From an uncultured Subdoligranulum sp. (lineage in GTDB: Bacteria > Bacillota > Clostridia > Oscillospirales > Ruminococcaceae): a stretch of DNA of 64,000 bases. The stretch's first letter is position 1. Every line of letters begins with the position of its first letter. Location of the stretch: positions 6,553 to 70,552 of the forward strand of contig CAJFFY010000010.1 of the NCBI GenBank assembly GCA_904374465.1, in the 5' to 3' direction. Shown here one piece after another: positions 8,773 through 17,814 of this stretch. The notes below the pieces were generated by a model. It had not been told where the DNA came from and did no database searches. It saw nothing but the letters and a program-made list of their open reading frames with translations. The position numbers and the translations under genes are program-made.

Positions 8773-9842
8773 TATAACAGGGCTTCCAGAATGGCGTTTT
8801 GCACCACCATCCCGGCGGGGGTCAATTGCAGGCGCCGGTCCGCAAACCGGGCGTAGCCGCTGGCAACGCAGTGCCGCAGAAACGTCATCTGTGCCGGGGT
8901 GAATTGTCCGCCCCAGCGGGCGTACTCGTCCAGATCCATGCCGCGGTTCAGGCGCAGCTGCATCAGCAGAAAATCCTCGGCGTCGCATACGCCCTCCGGC
9001 TGTTCGGCCGCGCTGCCGTCGGTGAAGGCCTGCACATCGTCCGGCCAGTAAAACCGACGGTTGTTCAGGCAGCTGTGGGCGGCGGGCCCCACACCCCAGT
9101 AATCCCGGCAGTTCCAGTACAGCAGGTTGTGCCGTCCCTCGTGGCCGGGTTTGGCAAAGTTGCTGATCTCGTACTGGCGGTAACCGGCCGCTTCCAGCCG
9201 CTGCACCGCATACAGATAAAAGTCGGCGGCCTCATCGGGACCGGGCAGTCCCTCGGGCGGGAACCTGGCAAAGGCGGTGCCCGGTTCGATTTTCAGCAGG
9301 TATGCCGAAATGTGGGTGCAGCCGCCCTGTTGCAGCAAAGAAAGGGTGGCGTCAAATTCTGCGTTCGTATAGTGGGGCAGTGCCAGCATGATGTCACCGC
9401 AGATTTCAGGAAAGCCTGCTTCCCGGGCCAGCTGCAGGGCCTCGGCAGCCTTGGCGACGGTGTGGGTCCGCCCCAGACGGCGCAGCTGGGTATCGTCGGC
9501 ACTCTGTACCCCGAAACTGATCCGGGTGATGCCGGCTGCCCGGAATCCCTGCAGGGTCTCCCAGGTGACGGTGTCAGGGTTGGCTTCCAGCGTGATCTCC
9601 GCCCCTGGCAGGGGGGCCGCCGCTTCCACCAGGGCGGCAACCTGAGCAGGGGAGAGCAGGGCCGGGGTGCCGCCGCCGAAATAGAGGGTGTCGGGCCGTC
9701 GGGCGTTTTTGCCTAGTTCCCGCAGCAGGGCGTCCACGTAGCTTTGTGGGACCCCGCGAGCCCCCGGTGCAGAGTAAAAATCACAGTACCGGCACTTGGC
9801 CTTGCAATAGGGAACGTGCAGATAAATACCAAAAGAATCCAT
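8772..9842 (-). CDS. hemW: HemW-like radical SAM protein
   Basis: 356 residues. The N terminus GIYLHVPYCKAKCRYCDF carries the CxxxCxxC cluster (C13, C17, C20) for the SAM-binding 4Fe-4S centre; GGGTPALL and the C-terminal HemN_C-like region follow. HemW proteins are heme chaperones or coproporphyrinogen-oxidase relatives and are often mislabelled oxygen-independent coproporphyrinogen III oxidase. ATG 9842 is chosen because the conserved domain begins there and AAAGGATC is upstream; the frame opens further without a ribosome site. It stands alone on the minus strand. Confidence 0.88.
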   Translation of the reverse strand: MDSFGIYLHVPYCKAKCRYCDFYSAPGARGVPQSYVDALLRELGKNARRPDTLYFGGGTPALLSPAQVAALVEAAAPLPGAEITLEANPDTVTWETLQGFRAAGITRISFGVQSADDTQLRRLGRTHTVAKAAEALQLAREAGFPEICGDIMLALPHYTNAEFDATLSLLQQGGCTHISAYLLKIEPGTAFARFPPEGLPGPDEAADFYLYAVQRLEAAGYRQYEISNFAKPGHEGRHNLLYWNCRDYWGVGPAAHSCLNNRRFYWPDDVQAFTDGSAAEQPEGVCDAEDFLLMQLRLNRGMDLDEYARWGGQFTPAQMTFLRHCVASGYARFADRRLQLTPAGMVVQNAILEALL

Positions 9843-9922
9843 TCTTGACTTTTGATCCTTTCTATAGGATACTGTTAACAGGTACTTCATAAATTTGTGA
9901 TGGTTTGCACATCTTTTATGGC

Positions 9923-9928
9923 TATAAT
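9923..9928 (+). promoter_or_regulatory. -10 element for the Bax-inhibitor-1 gene
   Basis: TATAAT 26 nt before the ATG. No convincing -35 at 16-18 nt; TTGCAC at 9905 is too close (12 nt). Confidence 0.4.
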
Positions 9929-9954
9929 ACCGTATTAAGAAAGGGGAATCAACC

Positions 9955-10674
9955 ATGTACCGTGATTACAATGATATTTCTTATGCGGAAAGCCCGTTCG
10001 GCACGCTAAGCCAGTATATGACCAAGACTTTCGGCTGGATGTTCGCCGGTCTGCTGGTGACCTTTGCCACCGGCATCGGCACCGTCCTCAGCGGGCTGAT
10101 CGTCCCGCTGCTCACCAGCGGGTTGCTGATGGCCACCATTATCGGCGAGCTGGTGCTGGTCTTTGTACTGTCCGGCCGCATTACTCAGATTCGGCCGTCC
10201 ACAGCCACCGGCCTGTTTTTCGCCTATGCCGTGCTCAACGGCCTGAACCTGTCCGCTATCTTCCTGGTGTATGATTTTTCCAGCCTGATCCTGGCCTTCC
10301 TGGTGGGTGCGGTCTACTTTGGCGTGATGGCTGTGTACGGCGCCACCACCCACCGGGATCTCACCGGTTGGGGACCCAAGCTGCTGGGCGGACTCATCGC
10401 CATGTTGGTCTGCTCGCTGGTGGGAAGCCTCTTCGGCGTCTTCTTCGGAATGTCGTTCGGCATGATGGACCTGCTGCTCTGCGCTGTGGGGCTGTTCCTC
10501 TTCATGGGACTGACCGCCTACGATACCCAGATGCTCAAACATCATTACGCCTACTTCGGGGGCGATGCAGCCATGTTGCACAAGGCTTCCATCATCGGCG
10601 CGCTGAATCTGTATCTGGATTTCATCAACATTTTCCTGTATATTCTGCGCTTCGTGGGTCGTCGCAACGATTGA
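9955..10674 (+). CDS. Bax inhibitor-1/YccA family membrane protein
   Basis: 239 residues, seven predicted transmembrane helices and the family hallmarks: FGWMFAGLLVTF near the start, GLTAYDTQMLKHHY late, and an ALNLYLDFINIFLYILR last segment. Bacterial members (YccA, YetJ) are pH-sensitive calcium leak channels or modulate the FtsH protease. The start follows AAAGGGGAATCAACC. It is a single-gene unit with its own terminator. Confidence 0.93.
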   Translation: MYRDYNDISYAESPFGTLSQYMTKTFGWMFAGLLVTFATGIGTVLSGLIVPLLTSGLLMATIIGELVLVFVLSGRITQIRPSTATGLFFAYAVLNGLNLSAIFLVYDFSSLILAFLVGAVYFGVMAVYGATTHRDLTGWGPKLLGGLIAMLVCSLVGSLFGVFFGMSFGMMDLLLCAVGLFLFMGLTAYDTQMLKHHYAYFGGDAAMLHKASIIGALNLYLDFINIFLYILRFVGRRND

Positions 10675-10682
10675 CCCGGCAG

Positions 10683-10714
10683 GGAGGAGGGACGAAGGTC
10701 CCTCCTCCTTTTTT
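10683..10714 (+). terminator. Intrinsic terminator
   Basis: GAGGAGGGAC-GAAG-GTCCCTCCTC followed by TTTTTT, ending the Bax-inhibitor-1 gene. Confidence 0.9.
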
Positions 10715-10728
10715 GTGTCATGGCGGCC

Positions 10729-10757
10729 TTGACAAATCCCGGGTGCCCGGCTATACT
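10729..10757 (+). promoter_or_regulatory. Promoter of pheST
   Basis: Consensus TTGACA (10729-10734), 17-nt spacer, TATACT (10752-10757). Start point expected near 10764, just before the T-box leader. Confidence 0.85.
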
Positions 10758-10763
10758 GATATT

Positions 10764-11050
10764 CGTATTGAGAAAAACGCCATGACGGAGAAAGTACGCA
10801 CGGGCCCTTTGGGGCAGAGAGGGCGGTCACCGGCTGAAAGCCGCCTGCAAAGCACCCGTGCCGAAGTTCGCTCCCGAGCGGTGTGCGGGAACAACGTCTT
10901 TCCGGGCGGTTCAGTAGCGCACAACGGTCCTGCACCGTTACCGGCAGACAAAGAGTGCCGCATGACAGTCATGCGGAACACGGGTGGTACCGCGGAGTTT
11001 TGTATGACAAGGCTTCGTCCCTGAGCAATGACAGGGACGAGGCCTTTTTT
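10764..11050 (+). promoter_or_regulatory. T-box riboswitch leader, phenylalanine (UUC)
   Basis: Stem I pairs GGAG (10787-10790) with CTCC and GCACGGG with CCCGTGC. In between are the AGTA motif on the 5' side and GAAG-TTC on the 3' side, giving specifier codon UUC at 10867-10869. The conserved T-box GGGTGGTACCGCG is at 10982-10994. A terminator hairpin GGCTTCGTCCCT / AGGGACGAGGCC plus T-run lies at 11011-11050. Uncharged tRNA-Phe should bind the specifier and T-box and stop termination, turning on pheST. Confidence 0.93.
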
Positions 11051-11081
11051 GTTGTCCGCCCCGAGAGAGCAGAGGTGTACT

Positions 11082-12104
11082 ATGGAAGAAAAAATCAAGG
11101 AATTGCGCGCCGCCATCGAAGCGGCGGGCGCCGCCGTCACCAATGAGGCGGAACTGTCGGATTTCTGGCAGAAATTTTTGAGCAAGAACGGCTCGGTGGC
11201 CGGTCTGACCAAGTCGCTGCGCGACGTGCCCAAAGAGGATCGTCCCGCCATGGGCAAGACCATCAACGAATTCAAGAACTGGGCCGAGGCGCAGTATCAG
11301 GCGTTGTCCGCCCAGGTGGAGCAGGCGGCACTGGCGGCCCGCAATGCCGCCGAGACGGTGGATATCACGCTGCCGGCCAAGGTGCGCACCACCGGCAATC
11401 TGCATCCCATCACCCTCGTCAAAAACGAGATCGTGGATGTTTTCTCCGGCATGGGCTTTGAAATTTACGAGGGCCCCGAGATTGAGGACGATGATCACAA
11501 CTTCACCCGTCTGAACGTGCCCAAGAACCATCCCGCCCGGGATATGCAGGACACCTTCTATGTGGCCGACGACATCGTTTTGCGCACTCAGACCAGCGGC
11601 GGCCAGATCCGCGTTATGGATATGGAAAAACCGCCCATCAAGGTGCTGGTGCCCGGCCGTGTGTTCCGCTCCGACTCCGACGCCACCCACAGCCCCATGT
11701 TCCATCAGATGGAGGGCCTGGTGGTGGACAAGGGGATCACTTTGTGCGACCTGCAGGGCATGCTGGACAAGTTTGTCCAGGCACTCTTCGGCCCCGAAGT
11801 GAAGACCCGTCTGCGTCCGTCCTACTTCCCCTTCACCGAGCCCAGCGTGGAGGTGGATGTCTCCTGCTTCGAGTGCGGCGGCAAAGGTTGCTCGCTGTGC
11901 AAGCATACCGGCTGGATCGAAGTTCTGGGTGCCGGTGTGGTGCACCACAGCGTGCTGGAAAACTGCGGCATCGACCCGAAGGTCTACTCCGGCTTTGCCT
12001 TCGGCATCGGCATCGAACGTATTGCCATGCTCAAGTACGGCATCAACAACATCGGTCTGATGTTTGAAAACGATCTGCGTTTCCTGAAGCAGTTCGAGGA
12101 TTGA
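11082..12104 (+). CDS. pheS: Phenylalanyl-tRNA synthetase alpha subunit
   Basis: 340 residues, normal length. An N-terminal coiled-coil tRNA-binding arm (about 1-95) precedes the class II catalytic core: motif 2 area VFRSDSDATHSPMFHQMEG, then YFPFTEPSVEVDV and a motif 3 segment GFAFGIGIERIAMLKYG. ATG 11082 has a weak AGAGGTG site; the longer open frame would start inside the T-box terminator and is rejected. It forms the alpha2-beta2 enzyme with PheT and is regulated by the T-box. Confidence 0.96.
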   Translation: MEEKIKELRAAIEAAGAAVTNEAELSDFWQKFLSKNGSVAGLTKSLRDVPKEDRPAMGKTINEFKNWAEAQYQALSAQVEQAALAARNAAETVDITLPAKVRTTGNLHPITLVKNEIVDVFSGMGFEIYEGPEIEDDDHNFTRLNVPKNHPARDMQDTFYVADDIVLRTQTSGGQIRVMDMEKPPIKVLVPGRVFRSDSDATHSPMFHQMEGLVVDKGITLCDLQGMLDKFVQALFGPEVKTRLRPSYFPFTEPSVEVDVSCFECGGKGCSLCKHTGWIEVLGAGVVHHSVLENCGIDPKVYSGFAFGIGIERIAMLKYGINNIGLMFENDLRFLKQFED

Positions 12105-12120
12105 GAGGGGGAAGTCTGGA

Positions 12121-14544
12121 ATGAAAGTACCATTCAGCTGGTTGAAACAATACGTGGAAATCGACGTGACCGCCCAGGAGCTGGAGAAAAAGCTCTTTGA
12201 CTGCGGCTTCGAGGTGGAGGAACTGATCGACCTCTCCGCCGATATCGACAAGGTCGTAGTGGGCGTTGTCACCCAGTGCGTCCCGCAGGAGGGCACCCAT
12301 CTGCACATCTGCAAGGTGGATTGTGGCGAATACGGCCATGACATCCAGATTTCCACCGGTGCGCCCAATGTCTACGAAGGCATGCACACCCCCGCCGCGC
12401 TGGACGGCTCCACGCTGCCCGGCGGCGTCAAGATCAAGGCCAAGCCGCTGATGGGTGTCGAGTCCAACGGCATGCTCTGCAGCGGTGAGGAACTGGGCCT
12501 CAATGAGGATCTTTACCCCGGTGCCGAAGTTTACGGTCTGCTGGACCTGCCCAAGGATACCGTCCCCGGTACCCCCATCCAGCAGGTGGTGGGTCTGGAC
12601 GACTATATCTTCGATATTGCCGTCACTTCCAACCGTCCCGACTGCCAGAGCGTTCTGGGCATCGCCCGGGAAGTGGCCGCGGTGCTGGGCAAGCCCCTGC
12701 AGATGCCGGCCACCGATTACATCGAATCCGACACCACCGACCCGCGTCTTTCCATCACGGTGGAAGCGCCGGATCTCTGCCCGCGGTATATCGGGCACTA
12801 TGTGCACAACATCACCCCCGGGCCTTCGCCCCGCTGGATGCGCCGTCAGCTGGCCCTGTGCGGTCTGCGCAGCATCTCCAACGTGGTGGACATCACCAAC
12901 TACGTCATGCTGGAGATCGGTCAGCCCATGCACGCCTTTGATATGGACACGTTGGAAAGCTGCCAGATCATCGTCCGCCGTGCCAAGGACGGGGAGGGCA
13001 TCACCACCCTGGACGGCAAGGAGTTCACGCTGACTCCCAACAATCTGGTCATCTGCGACGGCAGCAAGCCGGTGGCACTGGCCGGTGTCATGGGCGGCCT
13101 GAACAGCGAGATCAAGGATACCACCACCCAGCTGCTCTTCGAGTCTGCTAAGTTTGCCCGGGACAACATCCGCAAGACGGCCCGCGGCCTCGGCCAGAAT
13201 ACCGACGCCTCCAGCCATTACGAGAAGGGCATTTCGGAATACACCACCGAGCTTGGCATGGCCCGCGCCCTGCACCTGATTCAGGAACTGGGCTGCGGCG
13301 AGGTTACCGCCACCCACTTCGATTGCTCCGCCGGTGCTCCGCGGGAGGGCAAGCACTTCACCGCCACCATCAGCGGCATCAACGCCATTCTGGGCATCAC
13401 GGTGCCCACCGAGGCCGTGCTGGACATCCTGCGTCGACTGCAGTTCGACGTCACGCTGGAAGCGGACGGTGATACAATGCAGGTCATCGCACCCCGCTGG
13501 CGTGAGGATATTGAGATTGGTGAGCCCGACCTGGCAGAGGAAGTCATCCGTGAGTACGGGTACGAGCATATCCATCCTACCTTCCTGAAGGCGGCGCAGG
13601 TCACCACCGGTGGCCTGACCACCGTTCAGAAAGCCCGTGCCAAGGCCAAGCGCGCCATGTGCGCCCAGGGCTTCTATGAGGCAGAGACGCTGGCCTTCTA
13701 CGCCGACGCCGATCTGGACATGCTGCACATTGCCCAGGATGCGCCGGAACGGAACGTTATCCGGATTCTCAACCCCATCTCCTCCAACCTGACCATCATG
13801 CGTACCCTGCTGGCACCGTCGCTGCTCAATGTGGTGGTGGAAAACCTCAAGAAGGGCAACAACGAAGGGCGCCTGTTCGAGCTGTCCAACATCTATCTGC
13901 CCAAACAGCAGCCTGTAACCGAACTGCCGGAGGAGCGTCTGCACCTGGGCTTTGCAGCCTGGGGCGACGGGGAGGACTTCTTTGCCGTCAAGGGCGCGGT
14001 GGAAGCGCTGGGAACGGCCTTCGGCACCGAGCTGACGGTGGAACGCGCCACCGATGTGCCCTGGCTGCACCCCGGCATTGCCGCGTATATCCTCTGCAAA
14101 GGGGAGAAAGTGGGCGTATTCGGCAAGTTGGCCAACGACGTGACCGCCGAACTGAAATTGCCCAAGGACAGCCGCAGCAACCAGAACATCTACCTGGGTG
14201 AGATTGACTGGCCCAAGTTCTATGATCTGGCACCCAAAGCCCTGCATTACAAGCCCATTCCCGAACTGGCTCCGGTCCAGCGCGACCTGGCCCTGGTGGC
14301 TCCCGAGTCGATGGAATGCGGTACCCTGGTGGCCGAGATGCAGCGCGCCTGCAAGCAGCTGACCAAGGTGGAACTGTTTGATATCTACCGCGGCGAAAAG
14401 CTGGGCGCCGACAAAAAGAGCATGGCCTTCAGCTTGTACTTCCAGCCCGGGGAAAAGCCCTTCGCGGGCGATGAGGTGGATCGCTTCATCAAGAAAATTC
14501 TGGGCAACCTGAAATTCAAGCTGGGCATCGAAATCCGCGACTGA
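12121..14544 (+). CDS. pheT: Phenylalanyl-tRNA synthetase beta subunit
   Basis: 807 residues, full length. Order: EMAP/tRNA-binding domain near the N terminus (about 40-150), B3/B4 editing domain (about 200-400) with the IGQPMHAFDMDTL segment, B5 domain, catalytic-like core, and a C-terminal ferredoxin-fold anticodon-binding domain ending in KFKLGIEIRD. GAGGGGGAAG supplies the ribosome site 16 nt after pheS. It edits mischarged Tyr-tRNA and holds the tRNA. Co-transcribed with pheS. Confidence 0.96.
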   Translation: MKVPFSWLKQYVEIDVTAQELEKKLFDCGFEVEELIDLSADIDKVVVGVVTQCVPQEGTHLHICKVDCGEYGHDIQISTGAPNVYEGMHTPAALDGSTLPGGVKIKAKPLMGVESNGMLCSGEELGLNEDLYPGAEVYGLLDLPKDTVPGTPIQQVVGLDDYIFDIAVTSNRPDCQSVLGIAREVAAVLGKPLQMPATDYIESDTTDPRLSITVEAPDLCPRYIGHYVHNITPGPSPRWMRRQLALCGLRSISNVVDITNYVMLEIGQPMHAFDMDTLESCQIIVRRAKDGEGITTLDGKEFTLTPNNLVICDGSKPVALAGVMGGLNSEIKDTTTQLLFESAKFARDNIRKTARGLGQNTDASSHYEKGISEYTTELGMARALHLIQELGCGEVTATHFDCSAGAPREGKHFTATISGINAILGITVPTEAVLDILRRLQFDVTLEADGDTMQVIAPRWREDIEIGEPDLAEEVIREYGYEHIHPTFLKAAQVTTGGLTTVQKARAKAKRAMCAQGFYEAETLAFYADADLDMLHIAQDAPERNVIRILNPISSNLTIMRTLLAPSLLNVVVENLKKGNNEGRLFELSNIYLPKQQPVTELPEERLHLGFAAWGDGEDFFAVKGAVEALGTAFGTELTVERATDVPWLHPGIAAYILCKGEKVGVFGKLANDVTAELKLPKDSRSNQNIYLGEIDWPKFYDLAPKALHYKPIPELAPVQRDLALVAPESMECGTLVAEMQRACKQLTKVELFDIYRGEKLGADKKSMAFSLYFQPGEKPFAGDEVDRFIKKILGNLKFKLGIEIRD

Positions 14545-14552
14545 TTATCTTC

Positions 14553-14589
14553 AAGACACCGTGTGCCGGAAGGCACACGGTGTCTTTTG
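14553..14589 (+). terminator. Intrinsic terminator of pheST
   Basis: Perfect stem AGACACCGTGTGCC / GGCACACGGTGTCT with GGAA loop, then TTTTG. Confidence 0.93.
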
Positions 14590-14604
14590 TTTGCAGGATG
14601 ACGC

Positions 14605-14633
14605 TTGCAATTTGGCGGCAAAGGGCGTATAGT
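14605..14633 (+). promoter_or_regulatory. Promoter of sortase gene
   Basis: TTGCAA (14605-14610), 17-nt spacer, TATAGT (14628-14633), 29 nt before the ATG. Confidence 0.7.
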
Positions 14634-14662
14634 AAAACTAAATTTGACAAGGGGCGGAAACC

Positions 14663-15595
14663 ATGGCCAAAATACATCGCAACGACGAAACCTATCTGGC
14701 ACAGCAGCAACAAAATGCGGCGACGCGCTCGATTCCCAAACTGGACCATCTGCCGGAACCAAAGGAGGAACCGGCGGAAGAAGGGCCTGCCGAAGCCGAA
14801 AGACCGGTGAAAGAAAAAAAGAAAGCGACCACCTCCCAGGGGGGAAGGGCCTATACCGTGGCCATGGTACTTTGCCTGGTGGTGTTTCTGTTCAGCGGTG
14901 GTATGCTGCTCAAGCGGCTGTGGGAGGACCGGCAGGCGGAAAATGAGTTCGCAGACCTGCAGGCAATGATTGATACTACCGCGGCCCCGGCCACCGGAGA
15001 GGACGGCACCGAGACCAACAGCGCAAAATTTGCGGCCCTGCGGGACCAGAACCCCGATTTTATCGGCTGGCTGTCCATTCCGGACACCAATCTGGACTTC
15101 CCCGTCATGTATGCGCCGAACAATAAAGATTTTTATCTGCGCCATGATTTCTCCCGGGAATACAGCGTGTACGGGGTGCCCTATCTGGACGAGAAAACCA
15201 CGCTGGGGGCTAATGATCAAAGCGAAAACCTGGTCATTTACGGCCACAATATGAAGACCGGTACCATTTTCGGATGTCTGACCGGCTACAAAAAGGCCGA
15301 ATACTATACAGAGCATCCCACCATTACCTTCGATACCGTGTACGGAGACGGGACCTACGAAGTGTTTGCGGCGTTCTCCATCGATGTGGTGGCGGATCAG
15401 AGCTTTGTCTACAATGAATATGTGGATCTGGATGAAGCCACCTATAACGCCTATGTGGATGAGGTCATCGCCCGCAGCGATGTGGATACCGGCATCCGTC
15501 CCAGTTACGGCGACCAGCTGCTGACTCTTTCCACCTGCGAGTATTCCAGTGACAACGGACGCTATGTAGTGGTGGCGCGGCGGGTGAATGCCTAA
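14663..15595 (+). CDS. srtB: Class B sortase
   Basis: 310 residues: a charged cytoplasmic N terminus (1-62), one signal-anchor helix (about 63-84), then an extracellular sortase domain. Catalytic residues are visible as H195 in YGHNM, C292 in TLSTC and R300 in NGRYVV. The spacing and the long insertion before the Cys fit class B, which joins substrates to peptidoglycan. It has its own promoter. No substrate gene is adjacent here. A second class B sortase lies at 47807-48751; the two share the catalytic motifs but differ in their N-terminal regions. Confidence 0.92.
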   Translation: MAKIHRNDETYLAQQQQNAATRSIPKLDHLPEPKEEPAEEGPAEAERPVKEKKKATTSQGGRAYTVAMVLCLVVFLFSGGMLLKRLWEDRQAENEFADLQAMIDTTAAPATGEDGTETNSAKFAALRDQNPDFIGWLSIPDTNLDFPVMYAPNNKDFYLRHDFSREYSVYGVPYLDEKTTLGANDQSENLVIYGHNMKTGTIFGCLTGYKKAEYYTEHPTITFDTVYGDGTYEVFAAFSIDVVADQSFVYNEYVDLDEATYNAYVDEVIARSDVDTGIRPSYGDQLLTLSTCEYSSDNGRYVVVARRVNA

Positions 15596-15673
15596 AAAAG
15601 ATAACTTTTTGCGGCCTGTACCTTACAATGTTTTGCAAAATCGGCAACTTGCAGGAGAAGGACCCTTTTGCAC

Positions 15674-15702
15674 TTGTGGATGTTCGGAAAGTGTGCTATG
15701 CT
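15674..15702 (+). promoter_or_regulatory. Promoter of the structured RNA
   Basis: TTGTGG (15674-15679), 17-nt spacer, extended -10 TGC-TATGCT (15694-15702). Predicted start point 15708-15710. Confidence 0.7.
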
Positions 15703-15707
15703 AACTA

Positions 15708-15806
15708 TTGCGCGAGGACTCGGAAAGGTTCTTATGGTGTAAGAAACCGGAAAGGGAGAATGCGCGCAGCGGGCGGCCGTTGCCCTTGACGGCCGCCCGC
15801 TTTTTT
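15708..15806 (+). ncRNA. Unassigned ~100-nt structured small RNA
   Basis: Closing helix: TTGCGCG (15708-15714) with CGCGCAG (15763-15769). Inside, hairpin GGTTCTTA-TGGTG-TAAGAAACC (one bulged A) is flanked on both sides by GGAAA (15722-15726 and 15749-15753), making a purine-rich internal loop closed by CTC/GAG. The 3' end is a perfect 12-bp terminator, GCGGGCGGCCGT / ACGGCCGCCCGC plus TTTTTT. A promoter stands in front and glmS has its own promoter behind, so this is an independent transcript. It does not match the glmS ribozyme, SRP RNA, 6S RNA or tmRNA as I know them. Confidence 0.6.
15769..15806 (+). terminator. Terminator of the structured RNA
   Basis: 12-bp GC-rich stem, 8-nt loop, six T; the strongest hairpin between the sortase and glmS. 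Confidence 0.92.
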
Positions 15807-15818
15807 GTAGGCAATGGG

Positions 15819-15847
15819 TAGACATTTGCCCCGGAATCGAATATACT
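15819..15847 (+). promoter_or_regulatory. Promoter of glmS
   Basis: TAGACA (15819-15824), 17-nt spacer, TATACT (15842-15847). Leader to the ATG is about 66 nt; no glmS ribozyme is visible in it. Confidence 0.75.
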
Positions 15848-15919
15848 GGTAAACATATACATACAACATCATCCAAAGGATAGAAGATAAAACCAAATGC
15901 AACGGGGAGGGAAACGCCT

Positions 15920-17761
15920 ATGTGTGGCATTGTAGGGTTTACGGGGGCGGCGCAGGCCGCGCCCATTTTGCTGGACGGCCTGGCCAAATTGGAATACCGC
16001 GGGTATGACTCGGCCGGTCTGGCGGTGCAGAACGCCGCCGGAAAGATCGAAGTGGTCAAGGCGAAGGGGCGCCTGCGGGTTCTGCGGGAGATGACGGACG
16101 GCGGCAACGCGGTTCCGGGCAACTGTGGCATCGGTCACACCCGGTGGGCTACCCACGGGGAACCGTCGGTGGTCAATGCACATCCGCACTATTCCCGCGA
16201 TCAGAAAATCGCGGTGGTGCATAACGGCATCATCGAAAACTATCTGGAAATCAAGGAGCGGCTGGTCAACCGCGGCTTTACCTTTGTGTCCCAGACCGAC
16301 ACCGAGGTGGTGGCCCAGCTGCTGGACTACTACTACACCGGAGAGTCTGCGGGGGATGCGTTGGATGCCATCGCCCGCATGATGCTGCATGTGCGCGGCT
16401 CCTATGCACTGGGCATCCTGTTTGCGGACCAGCCCGGCACGCTGTACGCCGTGCGCAAGGATAGCCCGCTGATTGTGGGCCGCTGCGAAAACGGCGGCAT
16501 CATCGCCTCGGACGTGCCGGCGCTGCTCAAGTACACCCGTACCGTCTACTATATCGACAACCTGGAAATTGCCCGTATCACACCGGATTCCGTGGAGTTC
16601 TTCAACATCGACAAGGAGCCGGTCCAGCACGAGACCACCACCATCGAGTGGGATGCCGAGGCGGCCGAAAAAGGCGGCTACGAGCATTTCATGATGAAGG
16701 AAATCCATGAGCAGCCGGCTGCCGTGCGGGATACCATTTCGCCCCGCTTGAAGGATGGCAAGATTGACCTGTCGGAATTGGCTCTGGATGAGGAAGCCAT
16801 CCGCACGGTGCGGCGCGTCTACATCATCGGCTGCGGGTCAGCCTACCATGTGGGTATGGCCGCCCGGTATGTCTTTGAAAGCCTGGCCCGTCTGCCGGTG
16901 GAGGTGGATGTGGCCAGTGAATTCCGTTACCGCAATCCGGTTCTGGAGCCCGATTCGCTGGCGCTGGTCATCAGCCAGAGCGGTGAGACGGCGGACACCC
17001 TGGCAGCGCTGCGCCTGTGCAAGGAACGGGGCGTGCGCACCATCGGCATTGTCAATGTGGTGGGGTCCAGCATTGCCCGTGAGGCGGACGCCACCATGTA
17101 TACCTGGGCCGGCCCGGAAATTTCGGTGGCCACCACCAAGGCGTACAGCACCCAGCTGGCGGCCTGCTACCTGCTGGCCACGGAATTTGCCCGGGTGCGT
17201 GGTACGCTGGCAGATGGTCAGTACGAAAACCTGGTGGCGGAGATGGAGGCCCTGCCCGATAAGATCGAGAAGATCCTGGCGGACAAAGAGCGCATCCAGT
17301 GGTTTGCCAGCAAGTACGCCAGCGCCAAGGATGCCTTCTTCATCGGTCGCGGCTTGGATTACGCCGTGGCGCTGGAGGGCAGCCTGAAGTTTAAAGAAAT
17401 CAGCTACATCCACTCCGAGGCATTTGCCGCGGGGGAGATGAAGCATGGCCCCATCTCTCTGGTGGAAAACGGTACGCTGGTGGTGGGCATCCTGACCCAG
17501 CCCGACCTCTTTGAAAAAAGCGTCTCCAACATGGTGGAAGTCAAGAGCCGCGGCGCCTTCCTGATGGGCCTGACCACCTACGGCAACTACAGCATCGAGG
17601 ACACGGCCGGATTCACCGTCTATGTGCCCAAGACCGCCCCCCATTTCGCCACCAGTCTGGCGGTGATTCCGCTGCAGCTGCTGGCCTACTACGTCAGCTG
17701 TGCCAAGGGCCTGGACGTGGATAAACCGCGCAATCTGGCCAAGAGTGTCACGGTGGAATAA
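15920..17761 (+). CDS. glmS: Glutamine-fructose-6-phosphate aminotransferase
   Basis: 613 residues, full length. The N-terminal amidotransferase domain begins MCGIVGF with nucleophile Cys2 and contains GHTRWATHG. Two SIS isomerase domains follow, with SQSGETADTLAAL and the C-terminal DKPRNLAKSVTVE. It makes glucosamine-6-phosphate, the entry into UDP-GlcNAc for peptidoglycan and the nearby UDP-GlcNAc-type dehydratase pathway. GGGGAGGG precedes the ATG. Most Firmicutes control glmS by a self-cleaving ribozyme; none is recognised here. Confidence 0.97.
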   Translation: MCGIVGFTGAAQAAPILLDGLAKLEYRGYDSAGLAVQNAAGKIEVVKAKGRLRVLREMTDGGNAVPGNCGIGHTRWATHGEPSVVNAHPHYSRDQKIAVVHNGIIENYLEIKERLVNRGFTFVSQTDTEVVAQLLDYYYTGESAGDALDAIARMMLHVRGSYALGILFADQPGTLYAVRKDSPLIVGRCENGGIIASDVPALLKYTRTVYYIDNLEIARITPDSVEFFNIDKEPVQHETTTIEWDAEAAEKGGYEHFMMKEIHEQPAAVRDTISPRLKDGKIDLSELALDEEAIRTVRRVYIIGCGSAYHVGMAARYVFESLARLPVEVDVASEFRYRNPVLEPDSLALVISQSGETADTLAALRLCKERGVRTIGIVNVVGSSIAREADATMYTWAGPEISVATTKAYSTQLAACYLLATEFARVRGTLADGQYENLVAEMEALPDKIEKILADKERIQWFASKYASAKDAFFIGRGLDYAVALEGSLKFKEISYIHSEAFAAGEMKHGPISLVENGTLVVGILTQPDLFEKSVSNMVEVKSRGAFLMGLTTYGNYSIEDTAGFTVYVPKTAPHFATSLAVIPLQLLAYYVSCAKGLDVDKPRNLAKSVTVE

Positions 17762-17814
17762 GGCAAGGACTGCCTGTTTTACCAAAATTTACTGCCGATT
17801 TTTGGGCAGTATGC

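Noticed and set aside
12043..14247. 734-codon minus-strand open frame opposite pheT
   Set aside because: Antisense shadow of a certain gene in high-GC DNA; no ribosome site and no recognisable domain.
15708..15806. glmS ribozyme or SRP RNA
   Set aside because: Neither the ribozyme core nor the SRP domain IV (GGAA tetraloop with AGCAG partner) is present; a terminator and separate promoter split it from glmS.
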